From an uncultured Saprospiraceae bacterium (GTDB lineage: Bacteria; Bacteroidota; Bacteroidia; Chitinophagales; Saprospiraceae), in assembly GCA_938001865.1 (NCBI GenBank), contig CALLAW010000057.1:1-33186 (forward strand): 33,186 nucleotides of DNA, given 5' to 3'. This document shows positions 18,825-26,118 of this stretch, in pieces. A program made the position numbers and the translations under genes. How positions within the stretch are numbered: the first letter of the stretch is position 1; the number at the start of each line of letters is the position of its first letter. Under the pieces are notes generated by a model. The model saw only the letters and a list, made by a program, of their open reading frames with translations. It did not search any database and was not told where the DNA came from.

Positions 18825-18858
18825 GATGTTTTTTTGTTTGATATCAAAAGAAAACATC
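18825..18858. repeat. Intergenic inverted repeat around the palindrome TTTGATATCAAA
   Basis: GATGTTTT (18825-18832) pairs with AAAACATC (18851-18858), and between them lies the perfect 12-bp palindrome TTTGATATCAAA (18837-18848). No T-run follows on either strand, so it does not look like a terminator. It lies in the 261 bp between the helicase gene and the S1-protein gene, about 125 bp upstream of the latter, and could be an operator or an RNA hairpin. Nothing else was recognised in that gap. Confidence 0.5.
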
Positions 18859-18960
18859 CCAATAGAACTGCATCAGGCAGGCATCTTGTGAGAGTCTAAC
18901 TTTCTCTTTAAAGAATTGATTTGACGGCAGTCTGAGCAGTATTATTGATGATGATTATAT

Positions 18961-20256
18961 TTATCGCCTTTTGTTTCTGTTATTTCCGCTATTTTTTGAT
19001 TTCCCTCCACCTTTATTGTTCCGATTACCTCCTCTATTGCCACCTTTATTCCCTCCACGTCCTCCACTGCGATTACCACCTCTGCCCCAGCTTCGTTTTT
19101 CTGGTTTTGGATCCCACTCGAGAGTCTGTCCGATATGATCAGGTACTGGGAGTTTTTGGACCTTTGCTTCGATAAGTTTTTCGATCTTGTCAAACTTGTA
19201 CATATCAGCCCTATTGATCAGAGTGATCGCTACTCCAGTCGTATCAGCTCTGGCAGTCCTACCGATACGGTGGACATAGTCTTCTGCATCATTTGGCACA
19301 TCAAAGTTGATGACCAGATTGATGTCTTTGATATCAATCCCTCTCGAGAGGACGTCAGTTGCTACGATTACACGAGTTTTCTTAGCTCTGAACTTCCTGA
19401 TAGCAAGTTCTCTATCTTCTTGTTTGAGATCTGAGGAGACTGCTTGTACTTCGTATCCTTGATTGCTGATTGCTCTGACGATATCATTGACTTTTTTCTT
19501 AGTAGAGGTGAAGACTATGATACTATGGTAGTTGGGCTTATCATTGATCAATTCTCTGATCAGTCTAGACTTCGCTTGATCGTCCACGAGATATGCTGCT
19601 TGGAGTACACCAGCAGCAGGCTTGGAGATAGCAAGGGTGATCTCTCCATAGTCTCTAAGGATGGTCTTAGCTAATGTCCTGATTTTTGGCGGCATTGTGG
19701 CGCTGAAGAGAAGAGTCTGACGATCATTAGGGATATGACCTACGATGAATTTGATATCATCATAGAACCCCATATCCAACATTCTGTCTGCTTCGTCTAA
19801 GATGAGGTGAGCTACTTTCTTGAATTTCACATAGCCCATATTCAGGTGAGAGATCAATTTACCTGGAGTGGCCACGATCACATCTACACCTGAGGAGAGA
19901 GCTTTCTTCTGCTCGACGAAGTCATTGCCGTCGCCACCACCATAGACAGCAATAGAGCTAATACCTGCAAAGTATGAAAATGCCTGTATCTGTCTCTCTA
20001 TCTGGATAGCTAACTCTCGAGTAGGGGCGATGACTACTGTAGATGTATGATTTCTTTCGGTTCGAGATAAGAGATCAAGGATAGGTAAGATAAATGCTGC
20101 GGTCTTTCCTGTCCCAGTCTGAGCACAAGCCAAGAGATCTTTTCCTTCTAAGATCATGGGTATCGCCTGCTCCTGGATTGGTGTAGCCTCTTCAAAGCCC
20201 ATGTATGACAACCCTTCTAATAATACGTCACTCAGTCCCAATTCTTTAAATGTCAT
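18961..20256 (-). CDS. DEAD-box RNA helicase, RhlE-like, with Gly/Arg-rich tail
   Basis: A 431-residue protein with the full set of DEAD-box motifs: Q motif near residue 28 (TPIQEQAIP), AQTGTGKTAAF (Lys51), PTRELA, DEAD (154-157), SAT, and in the second lobe VATDVLSRGIDI and HRIGRTAR. The last 45 or so residues are a low-complexity RGG/GGN-rich tail ending NRNKRR, typical of RhlE-like helicases and likely to bind RNA. Such helicases act in ribosome assembly and RNA turnover. Confidence 0.94.
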   Translation of the reverse strand: MTFKELGLSDVLLEGLSYMGFEEATPIQEQAIPMILEGKDLLACAQTGTGKTAAFILPILDLLSRTERNHTSTVVIAPTRELAIQIERQIQAFSYFAGISSIAVYGGGDGNDFVEQKKALSSGVDVIVATPGKLISHLNMGYVKFKKVAHLILDEADRMLDMGFYDDIKFIVGHIPNDRQTLLFSATMPPKIRTLAKTILRDYGEITLAISKPAAGVLQAAYLVDDQAKSRLIRELINDKPNYHSIIVFTSTKKKVNDIVRAISNQGYEVQAVSSDLKQEDRELAIRKFRAKKTRVIVATDVLSRGIDIKDINLVINFDVPNDAEDYVHRIGRTARADTTGVAITLINRADMYKFDKIEKLIEAKVQKLPVPDHIGQTLEWDPKPEKRSWGRGGNRSGGRGGNKGGNRGGNRNNKGGGKSKNSGNNRNKRR

Positions 20257-20304
20257 AATGTCTCTTTATCTCTGTTTAATATCTGTATTAATCGTAATTA
20301 TGAG

Positions 20305-20312
20305 CAAAAATA
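20305..20312 (-). promoter_or_regulatory. Candidate -7 element for the DEAD-box gene
   Basis: On the minus strand this reads TATTTTTG, an exact TAnnTTTG match, 48 bp upstream of the helicase ATG, which would give a leader of about 40 nt. No TTTG box was found at the usual distance, so support is moderate. Confidence 0.4.
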
Positions 20313-20461
20313 CACATATTTAATTGATTGGAGGATAAGGGTTAATTATTGGCTTAGATTGGTCTTGATGGTAAAGCCTACTATCGATCTCGAGGCTGTT
20401 GACCGAGAAGTCTTCATCCAATCCAATCCTCTGTGATCATCAGATGTGAGCCGCTGATAGG

Positions 20462-20506
20462 ATCAGTATCAATACAAGCATCTCATCTAAGTGTATTGAC
20501 ACTGAT
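20462..20506. repeat. Imperfect 14-bp inverted repeat in the permease-helicase gap
   Basis: ATCAGTATCAATAC (20462-20475) and GTATTGACACTGAT (20493-20506) pair with a single mismatch around a 17-nt loop. It lies just after the permease stop on the minus strand. There is no T-run, so it may be a factor-dependent 3'-end hairpin. The remainder of the 306 bp gap 20257-20562 holds only the candidate helicase promoter. Confidence 0.45.
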
Positions 20507-20562
20507 GTAAATGTGATACCGAGCACTGTAAGCTAGAGTCTATTGGAGTATTAGTCTCCAAG

Positions 20563-21327
20563 TCAGAACGGAAGTAACCCAAACAACCTCAAGACCACTG
20601 TGATCACTACGGTGACTAATATCCGATAAGCCCAGAGGTTAGCTCGAGGAGATGTGGTAGCTATCTGTGCTGCGTAGTAACCCCCTGTTGCTTGGCCTAC
20701 TGCGATGATCGTCCCATACTTCCAGTCCACAAGTCCACGCCAATGGAAGAGAGCAAGCACCACACCAGTATATGCGAAAACCACAAAAATCTTAACAGCA
20801 TTCGCCTTGATGAGGTCATACTTGGCAATCAGTACGAGTGCTGCTAAGTAGAATATCCCCATCCCCATTTGGATAAATCCACCATAGAATCCCAATGCTA
20901 GAAATATTGGAACCTGTAATGTCAGAGGCATCCGATGCAAGGTGTCAGACTCTCTCATCCATCGTTTTGGCTTGACCAAGATGACCACTAGCATCGCTAG
21001 CATGAGATATTTGAATATCTGCTCGAACTGTGCATTGGGGATATTGACAGCAACTGCTACACCTATGAGGGCACCAATCACTGTGAGCAGGATGATAGAC
21101 TTACTTTCGTCAAGGTTGAGCTTTCCGTTTTTGTAGAATACGTAGGTGGAAGTAGATGACTGTAGCATGGCACCTACTCGATTGCTCCCATTGGCTACAT
21201 TGCCTGGTAGTCCGAGTACTTCTGTCAAGATGCTGAGTGTGATCGCTGAGCCGCTTCCTGCAAAGGTGTTAATGATCCCTGCGATGAAGCCTCCGAATAC
21301 AGCGATGATGATTTGCCAAAGTTCCAT
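20563..21327 (-). CDS. TauE/SafE-family sulfite/anion exporter
   Basis: A 254-residue integral membrane protein read from the ATG at 21327 (MELWQIIIAVFGGF); the frame extends 21 codons further, but that extension is polar and precedes the first membrane helix, so the internal Met is preferred. It has about eight hydrophobic segments and the family motif near the N-terminus, GGFIAGIINTFAGSGSAIT, with a second copy near GFYGGFIQMGMGIF. Members export sulfite, sulfoacetate or other small anions; the substrate here is unknown. It lies 99 bp downstream of the Lrp/AsnC gene on the same strand and may be co-transcribed with it. Confidence 0.88.
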   Translation of the reverse strand: MELWQIIIAVFGGFIAGIINTFAGSGSAITLSILTEVLGLPGNVANGSNRVGAMLQSSTSTYVFYKNGKLNLDESKSIILLTVIGALIGVAVAVNIPNAQFEQIFKYLMLAMLVVILVKPKRWMRESDTLHRMPLTLQVPIFLALGFYGGFIQMGMGIFYLAALVLIAKYDLIKANAVKIFVVFAYTGVVLALFHWRGLVDWKYGTIIAVGQATGGYYAAQIATTSPRANLWAYRILVTVVITVVLRLFGLLPF

Positions 21328-21426
21328 TAAGAGACAAAGATGGGAATTTGAGATGAGAGTCTTATGGGTTCGGGCGGTATTGCTTTGCATTTACCTCCGA
21401 GTGATTGGATGCTCTGATAGATAAGG

Positions 21427-21873
21427 TCAGAGCTGCATCGGTTTATGGATGCCTTCCTGTAGGGAGATGAATGTCTCCGTCCTAGCGATGCCATCAATGT
21501 TCTGTATATTATTACTCAGGATGTCCATCAGATGGATATTATCCTTAGCGAGGATCTTAGCAAAGATCGAATAGGTGCCAGTCGTGAAGTGTGCCTCTAG
21601 GATCTCGGGTACTTTCTCGAGTTGACTGATTACTGATTCATAGTGCTTAGCCTTCTCCAAGTAGATGCCGATGTATGATACGGTCTTGTAACCGATCAGA
21701 GTGTAGTCTATCACTGCGGTATAGGACTTAATGATTCCAGCTTTCTCCATCTTGGTGATTCGAGATTGGGTGGCGACATTGGAGATGTTGAGCTCCGATG
21801 AGATCTTAGTTGTGCTAGCTCTACTGTTAGTGAGGAGTGACTTTAAAATCTTAAGGTCTGTTGAGTCAGTCAT
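21427..21873 (-). CDS. Lrp/AsnC-family transcriptional regulator
   Basis: A 148-residue regulator read from the ATG at 21873; the frame reaches a TTG at 21897, but that start would place the N-terminus inside the asnB -33 box. The N-terminal helix-turn-helix (about residues 5-55) contains LKILKSLLTNSRAS and SRITKMEKAGIIKSY. The C-terminal half is the RAM ligand-binding/oligomerisation domain (VPEILEAHFTTGTYSIFAKI). Family members sense amino acids. Its position back to back with asnB, with only 78 bp between start codons, suggests it regulates asparagine synthesis, as AsnC does for asnA in E. coli. Confidence 0.92.
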   Translation of the reverse strand: MTDSTDLKILKSLLTNSRASTTKISSELNISNVATQSRITKMEKAGIIKSYTAVIDYTLIGYKTVSYIGIYLEKAKHYESVISQLEKVPEILEAHFTTGTYSIFAKILAKDNIHLMDILSNNIQNIDGIARTETFISLQEGIHKPMQL

Positions 21874-21890
21874 TAAATTAATTAATTTTA

Positions 21891-21922
21891 TTTGCAATAA
21901 TAATTAAAAAAGTATAGTTTTG
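21891..21922 (+). promoter_or_regulatory. asnB promoter, Bacteroidota type
   Basis: TTTG at 21891-21894 (-33 box) and TAGTTTTG at 21915-21922 (-7 box, exact TAnnTTTG) are 20 bp apart, matching the consensus of the phylum's primary sigma factor. Transcription would start near 21928, giving a leader of about 24 nt before asnB. The -33 box is only 18 bp from the start of the divergent Lrp/AsnC gene, so one bound regulator could affect both. Confidence 0.75.
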
Positions 21923-21951
21923 ATCCATATTGAACATAAAAAATTAAGAAT

Positions 21952-23622
21952 ATGTGTGGAATCGTAGCAATATTTGAACTCAAGACACCCAATGTAGACA
22001 TGAGAGCTTGTGCATTAGAGATGGGTAAGAGGATTAGACATAGAGGTCCAGATTGGTCAGGCATTTACGAAAGTGAAAAGGCAATCCTAGCGCATGAGAG
22101 ACTCGCAATCGTCGATCCTGTATCAGGTGGTCAGCCTCTCTATAGTGAGGACGGGACGATTGTACTTGCCGTAAATGGAGAGATCTATAATCATAAAGAA
22201 CTCAAGCAAGAATTTGAAGGAATATACAATTTCAAAACTGAGTCTGACTGTGAGGTGATCTTACCACTCTACCAGAAGTATGGAGCCGACTTCATCGATA
22301 AGCTTACTGGGATGTTTGCATTTGCACTCTATGACATAGCTAATGATACTTATCTGATTGCTAGGGATCATATGGGGATCATTCCTCTCTATGAAGGTAC
22401 GGATCAGCAAGGCAATTACTACGTCGCTTCAGAGCTCAAGGCACTCGATGGGGTCTGTAATGTCATCGAAGTATTCCTACCTGGGCATTACAAGCATGGA
22501 GCGGGGAGTGATCTGGTCAAATGGTATGAGAGAGACTGGCAAGACTATGCTGCTGTTAAAGACAACGAAGCGTCGAAGTCTGAGCTGAGATCAGCATTGG
22601 AGAAGTCTGTCAAGACACATTTGATGTCAGATGTGCCATACGGGGTCTTGCTCTCAGGAGGATTAGACTCTTCATTGACGGCAGCTATTGCTAAGAAGTA
22701 TGCATCTAAGCGGGTAGAGTCGGACAGTACACAAGATGCTTGGTATCCAACGTTGCACTCGTTTGCTATCGGACTGGAAGGCTCGCCTGATCTCGCTGCA
22801 TCGAGGAAGGTTGCAGACCAGATAGGTACAGTACATCACGAGGTCAAGTATACTGTCCAAGAGGGAATAGATGCGATCAAAGACGTCATCTACTATCTAG
22901 AGACATATGATATCACTACGATAAGAGCTTCTACGCCAATGTATTTACTTGCTCGTGTCATCAAGAGTATGGGGATCAAGATGGTACTCTCAGGTGAAGG
23001 GGCAGATGAGATCTTCGGTGGTTACTTATACTTCCATAAAGCCCCTGATGCGAAGTCATTCCATGATGAAACGGTACGGAAGTTATCTACTCTGTATCAA
23101 TACGATTGTTTGAGGGCCAATAAGTCACTTGCTGCATGGGGAGTAGAGGGGAGAGTCCCATTCTTGGATAAGGAGTTTATGGATGTGGCGATGCGACTCA
23201 ATCCAGAGGCAAAGATGTGTGGCAATGGTAAGATAGAGAAGCATATCCTCAGAGAGACATTTGAAGATTACCTTCCACATGAAGTGGCTTGGAGGCAGAA
23301 AGAGCAATTTAGCGATGGTGTAGGCTATAACTGGATCGACTCTCTCAAGGAACTTGTCAATACTCATGTCTCTGATACTCAGATGGCCAATGTAGCTCAT
23401 CGATTCCCTATCAATCCGCCTACGACCAAAGAAGAGTATTACTATCGGACAATATTCGAGGGGCACTTCCCATCTGATGCCTCAGCGAGTACTGTACCAT
23501 CTGTACCGTCCATTGCATGTAGTACACCAGTTGCTCTTGAGTGGGACGAGTCGTTTAAGAATCAAAACGAACCATCTGGGAGAGCAATCAAGATGGTCCA
23601 TGATCAAGCATATGCTGAGTAG
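21952..23622 (+). CDS. asnB: Asparagine synthetase B (glutamine-hydrolysing)
   Basis: A 556-residue enzyme that makes asparagine from aspartate, glutamine and ATP. The N-terminal glutaminase domain has the nucleophile Cys2 (MCGIVAIFE), RHRGPDWSG and VNGEIYNH. The synthetase domain has the ATP pyrophosphatase loop SGGLDSS (235-241) and SGEGADEIFGGY. Length and motif order match the E. coli AsnB type. It is the only gene on this strand before the trp leader and is expressed from the promoter at 21891-21922. Confidence 0.97.
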   Translation: MCGIVAIFELKTPNVDMRACALEMGKRIRHRGPDWSGIYESEKAILAHERLAIVDPVSGGQPLYSEDGTIVLAVNGEIYNHKELKQEFEGIYNFKTESDCEVILPLYQKYGADFIDKLTGMFAFALYDIANDTYLIARDHMGIIPLYEGTDQQGNYYVASELKALDGVCNVIEVFLPGHYKHGAGSDLVKWYERDWQDYAAVKDNEASKSELRSALEKSVKTHLMSDVPYGVLLSGGLDSSLTAAIAKKYASKRVESDSTQDAWYPTLHSFAIGLEGSPDLAASRKVADQIGTVHHEVKYTVQEGIDAIKDVIYYLETYDITTIRASTPMYLLARVIKSMGIKMVLSGEGADEIFGGYLYFHKAPDAKSFHDETVRKLSTLYQYDCLRANKSLAAWGVEGRVPFLDKEFMDVAMRLNPEAKMCGNGKIEKHILRETFEDYLPHEVAWRQKEQFSDGVGYNWIDSLKELVNTHVSDTQMANVAHRFPINPPTTKEEYYYRTIFEGHFPSDASASTVPSVPSIACSTPVALEWDESFKNQNEPSGRAIKMVHDQAYAE

Positions 23623-23769
23623 AGGATGCGGAGATATACTTGCGTAAATGTGGTGTCAAGCTCAAAGAGGTAAATTGAAGCAACATATTACGTTTTTCTC
23701 TATTAATCAGTGACTTTAATATTAGGAATATATAATATGTGTTAATTTTCAGCTACGAATACTCAGTAA

Positions 23770-23983
23770 GATGCTACGAATTCTCGATGAATTGTATCGT
23801 ATATTCATCGGTAGAGCATCTCCAGAGGGTATGGATTACCTTTAAGTATCATTAGTTTTGGTTTTCTAATGATTTAAGTTTTATGGAGACACTTCCAGAT
23901 CAAAGAATTTCGGTTTAGAAGTAATATTTGAGTTACATTATAAGAAGATGATTAATCAGGGCATGATTAATCATCTTTTTTTA
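23770..23983 (+). ncRNA. Possible structured RNA or long asnB 3' UTR with three hairpins
   Basis: No open frame of note lies between asnB and the trp leader. Three hairpins occur in order. The first, 23770-23820, pairs GATGCTAC with GTAGagCATC (2-nt bulge) and, inside it, CGATGAAT with ATTCATCG. The second, 23848-23873, pairs ATCATTAG with CTAATGAT around a 10-nt loop. The third is the terminator at 23945-23982. No convincing promoter precedes them (23623-23769 shows nothing clear), so this may be the 3' UTR of asnB rather than a separate small RNA. I did not recognise a known RNA family. Confidence 0.35.
23945..23982 (+). terminator. Rho-independent terminator upstream of the trp leader
   Basis: A perfect 14-bp stem (AAGATGATTAATCA with TGATTAATCATCTT) and a 5-nt loop, followed by a T-rich run. 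It ends transcription coming from asnB or from the possible RNA before it, and so insulates the trp operon. Confidence 0.9.
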
Positions 23984-23985
23984 TT

Positions 23986-23993
23986 TATATTTG
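23986..23993 (+). promoter_or_regulatory. Candidate trp operon -7 element
   Basis: TATATTTG is an exact TAnnTTTG match between the terminator and the leader peptide. No TTTG box is found about 20 bp upstream; that stretch is the 3' arm of the terminator hairpin. Transcription from it would start at about 23999-24001, at or next to the leader-peptide ATG, so the leader message could be leaderless. Confidence 0.5.
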
Positions 23994-23998
23994 TACTG

Positions 23999-24067
23999 AT
24001 GATAAATACAACATTAATAGTAAGCAACAATTGGTGGCACCTTCTCAACTTATGTGAGGATCGCTAG
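23999..24067 (+). CDS. trpL: trp leader peptide with tandem Trp codons
   Basis: A 22-codon open frame from ATG 23999 to TAG 24065-24067. Codons 12 and 13 (24032-24037) are TGG TGG, a pair unlikely by chance in a frame this short. It lies directly upstream of the terminator before trpE. A trp leader motif has been described in Bacteroidetes (Bacteroid-trp), and this element is consistent with it. Stalling at the two Trp codons would cover the 5' arm (24042-24047) of the hairpin just downstream. No Shine-Dalgarno sequence is visible, which is normal for this phylum. Confidence 0.85.
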   Translation: MINTTLIVSNNWWHLLNLCEDR

Positions 24068-24137
24068 CTTAGTATTATACATTGATTAATAAGATATACA
24101 TGAAGGCTTGTCGGATTCTCGACAAGCCTTTTTTTTT
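24042..24137 (+). promoter_or_regulatory. trp attenuator: alternative RNA pairings
   Basis: Three mutually exclusive pairings can be drawn. The 1:2 pairing is TTCTCA (24042-24047) with TGAGGA (24055-24060). The 2:3 antiterminator is 24056-24070 (GAGGATCGCTAGCTT) with 24103-24120 (AAGGCTTGTCGGATTCTC), about 13 pairs with small bulges. The 3:4 terminator is 24103-24113 with 24120-24130. With Trp plentiful, the 1:2 and 3:4 pairings form and transcription stops. With Trp-tRNA short, the stalled ribosome blocks segment 1 and the antiterminator forms. Confidence 0.75.
24103..24137 (+). terminator. Attenuator terminator before trpE
   Basis: A perfect 11-bp stem (AAGGCTTGTCG with CGACAAGCCTT) and a 6-nt loop, then nine T at 24129-24137. 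It ends 14 bp before the trpE start and after the leader peptide, so it can only act as a conditional terminator of the operon. Confidence 0.93.
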
Positions 24138-24151
24138 ATGATATAACTAAT

Positions 24152-25522
24152 ATGAAGTACACGACACATAGCAAACAGTTGATGGCGGACTTACTTACTC
24201 CACTTGGAGTCTATCTCAAATTGAGAGAGAGTTATCCGATGGTGTTTCTCCTTGAGAGTTCTGACTATTCGTCTCGAGAGGATAGTAAGTCATTTTTGTG
24301 CTTTGATTCTTTGAGTTCCTTTGTCTTAGCCGATCAGGTACTTACCATCGATGATGAGGAGATCCAGATTACAGATATCGTTGCTCACCTAGATACTTAC
24401 CTTGGGTCATTTGATAGGAGTGGTATGAGAGGCTTATCTGAGGGAGTATTCGGATATACCTCCTTTGATGCGATCGCATCACTAGACAGACTCCCATTCG
24501 ATTATCAGACACTCAATCAAGAGTATCCTCAACTGCGATATGACTTCTTTAGATATGTGATCATCTTTGATCATTATACTGATACGATGACCATTGAGGA
24601 GCACTGTCCAGCGGGTGAGGATACGACACTAGACCAGATCGAGAGATTATTGAAGGTTCAAGATTATCAGACCCACCCATTTATCTTGAGTGGCAATGAG
24701 ACGACTAATATGCGAGACCACGACTACAAGGCACTCGTGAGGCAGGCCAAAGCACACTGTCAGAGAGGTGATGTGTTCCAGATGGTACTCTCGAGACGTT
24801 ACAGTCAAGGATTTGTAGGAGACGACATCAATGTATATCGGGCATTGATATCTATCAATCCGAGTCCATATTTGTTTTACTTTGATTATGGATCATATAA
24901 GATATTTGGGTCATCACCGGAGGCACAGCTCAAGATACAAGGCGGTATCGCTGAGATCCATCCTATCGCTGGGACATTCAGGCGGAGTAATGATGCCATA
25001 AAAGATGCAGAACTAGCTCAGTCTCTCAAGCAAGACCCCAAGGAGAATGCAGAGCATGTGATGCTCGTAGACTTAGCTCGTAATGACCTCAGTAAGAGTT
25101 GTATAGATGTAGAGGTTACCTCATACAAGGAGGTCCAATACTTCAGTCATGTCATACACTTGACCTCAGTCGTCAAAGGGAAACTCAAGCCAGGAAGATC
25201 TGCATATCAGGTATTTGCAGATACATTCCCAGCGGGGACTCTCTCTGGAGCACCAAAGTATAAAGCTCTCGAGCTCATCAATCTCTACGAGCCAACAGAT
25301 AGAGGATTCTATGGTGGGGGGATAGGGATGATAGGCTTTGATGGAGGGATCAATCATGCAATTATAATCAGGTCATTCCTCTCCAAAGACAATATACTTC
25401 ACTACCAAGCAGGAGCAGGTCTAGTCATCTCTTCTGACGAACAGAGCGAAATGCTCGAAGTCGGAAACAAACTCGCAGCCCTCAAAAAAGCACTCTCAAA
25501 AGCACAAACTTTATCAGAATGA
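24152..25522 (+). CDS. trpE: Anthranilate synthase component I
   Basis: A 456-residue chorismate-utilising enzyme that forms anthranilate with ammonia supplied by TrpG, the first step of Trp synthesis. It shows the feedback-site motif LLESSDYSS near residue 33, then MVLSRRYSQGF, FGSSPEAQL, HPIAGTFRRS and the C-terminal TLSGAPKYKALELI. The usual bacterial length is about 500, so this copy is somewhat short, but no motif is missing. An ATG at 24138 is followed at once by a stop, so ATG 24152 is the start. The last 4 bp overlap trpG (ATGA), indicating translational coupling. Confidence 0.96.
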   Translation: MKYTTHSKQLMADLLTPLGVYLKLRESYPMVFLLESSDYSSREDSKSFLCFDSLSSFVLADQVLTIDDEEIQITDIVAHLDTYLGSFDRSGMRGLSEGVFGYTSFDAIASLDRLPFDYQTLNQEYPQLRYDFFRYVIIFDHYTDTMTIEEHCPAGEDTTLDQIERLLKVQDYQTHPFILSGNETTNMRDHDYKALVRQAKAHCQRGDVFQMVLSRRYSQGFVGDDINVYRALISINPSPYLFYFDYGSYKIFGSSPEAQLKIQGGIAEIHPIAGTFRRSNDAIKDAELAQSLKQDPKENAEHVMLVDLARNDLSKSCIDVEVTSYKEVQYFSHVIHLTSVVKGKLKPGRSAYQVFADTFPAGTLSGAPKYKALELINLYEPTDRGFYGGGIGMIGFDGGINHAIIIRSFLSKDNILHYQAGAGLVISSDEQSEMLEVGNKLAALKKALSKAQTLSE

Positions 25523-26109
25523 AAAAAATACTCTTAATTGATAACTACGACTCGTTTACCTACAACCTAGTCCAGCTCTTCTATCAAGTATCTGGTCAAG
25601 AGATTGATGTCAAGAAAAATGATCAAGTCGAACTCAGTGAAGTAGGAAACTATGACTATCTCGTGATCTCTCCAGGTCCTGGTGTGCCCGATGAAGCAGG
25701 TATCACCAAAGAAGCAATCAAGACATATGCTGCCACTCTACCGATCCTAGGTGTATGCCTTGGACTGCAAGCAATCGGAGAGGTATTCGGAGCAAAGCTC
25801 AAAAATCTGCCTCAAGTCTACCATGGCATCCAGACTCAGGTCAAGCTCAGTGAGGAGTATCCCTCTCCACTATTTGAGGGCATGTCAGCACAGTTTGATG
25901 TCGGTAGATATCACTCTTGGGCAATCGCCAGTGAGACCTTACCACCAGAGTTGGAGGTAACTAGCCACTCTCCAGATGGAGAGATCATGTCGATACAGCA
26001 CGTCTCATACCCTGTGTATGGAGTACAGTATCATCCAGAGTCAATCCTCACTCCCCAAGGCTATCAGATAATCAATAATTTCTTAGACCAAGATGACCGT
26101 CTTGACTAA
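25519..26109 (+). CDS. trpG: Anthranilate synthase component II (glutamine amidotransferase)
   Basis: A 196-residue class I glutaminase with the triad Cys80 (ILGVCLGLQAIG), His172 and Glu174 (YGVQYHPESI), and the N-terminal LLIDNYDSFTYNLVQ. It supplies ammonia to TrpE. PabA has the same fold, but the overlap with trpE and the operon make TrpG the right call, though it might also serve PabB. trpD follows after 9 bp. Confidence 0.95.
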   Translation: MKKILLIDNYDSFTYNLVQLFYQVSGQEIDVKKNDQVELSEVGNYDYLVISPGPGVPDEAGITKEAIKTYAATLPILGVCLGLQAIGEVFGAKLKNLPQVYHGIQTQVKLSEEYPSPLFEGMSAQFDVGRYHSWAIASETLPPELEVTSHSPDGEIMSIQHVSYPVYGVQYHPESILTPQGYQIINNFLDQDDRLD

Positions 26110-26118
26110 TCCAAGATC

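Noticed and set aside
20563-21390. Longer start for the TauE/SafE permease (ATG at 21390)
   Set aside because: The extra 21 residues are polar and precede the natural N-terminal membrane helix; the ATG at 21327 fits the family better.
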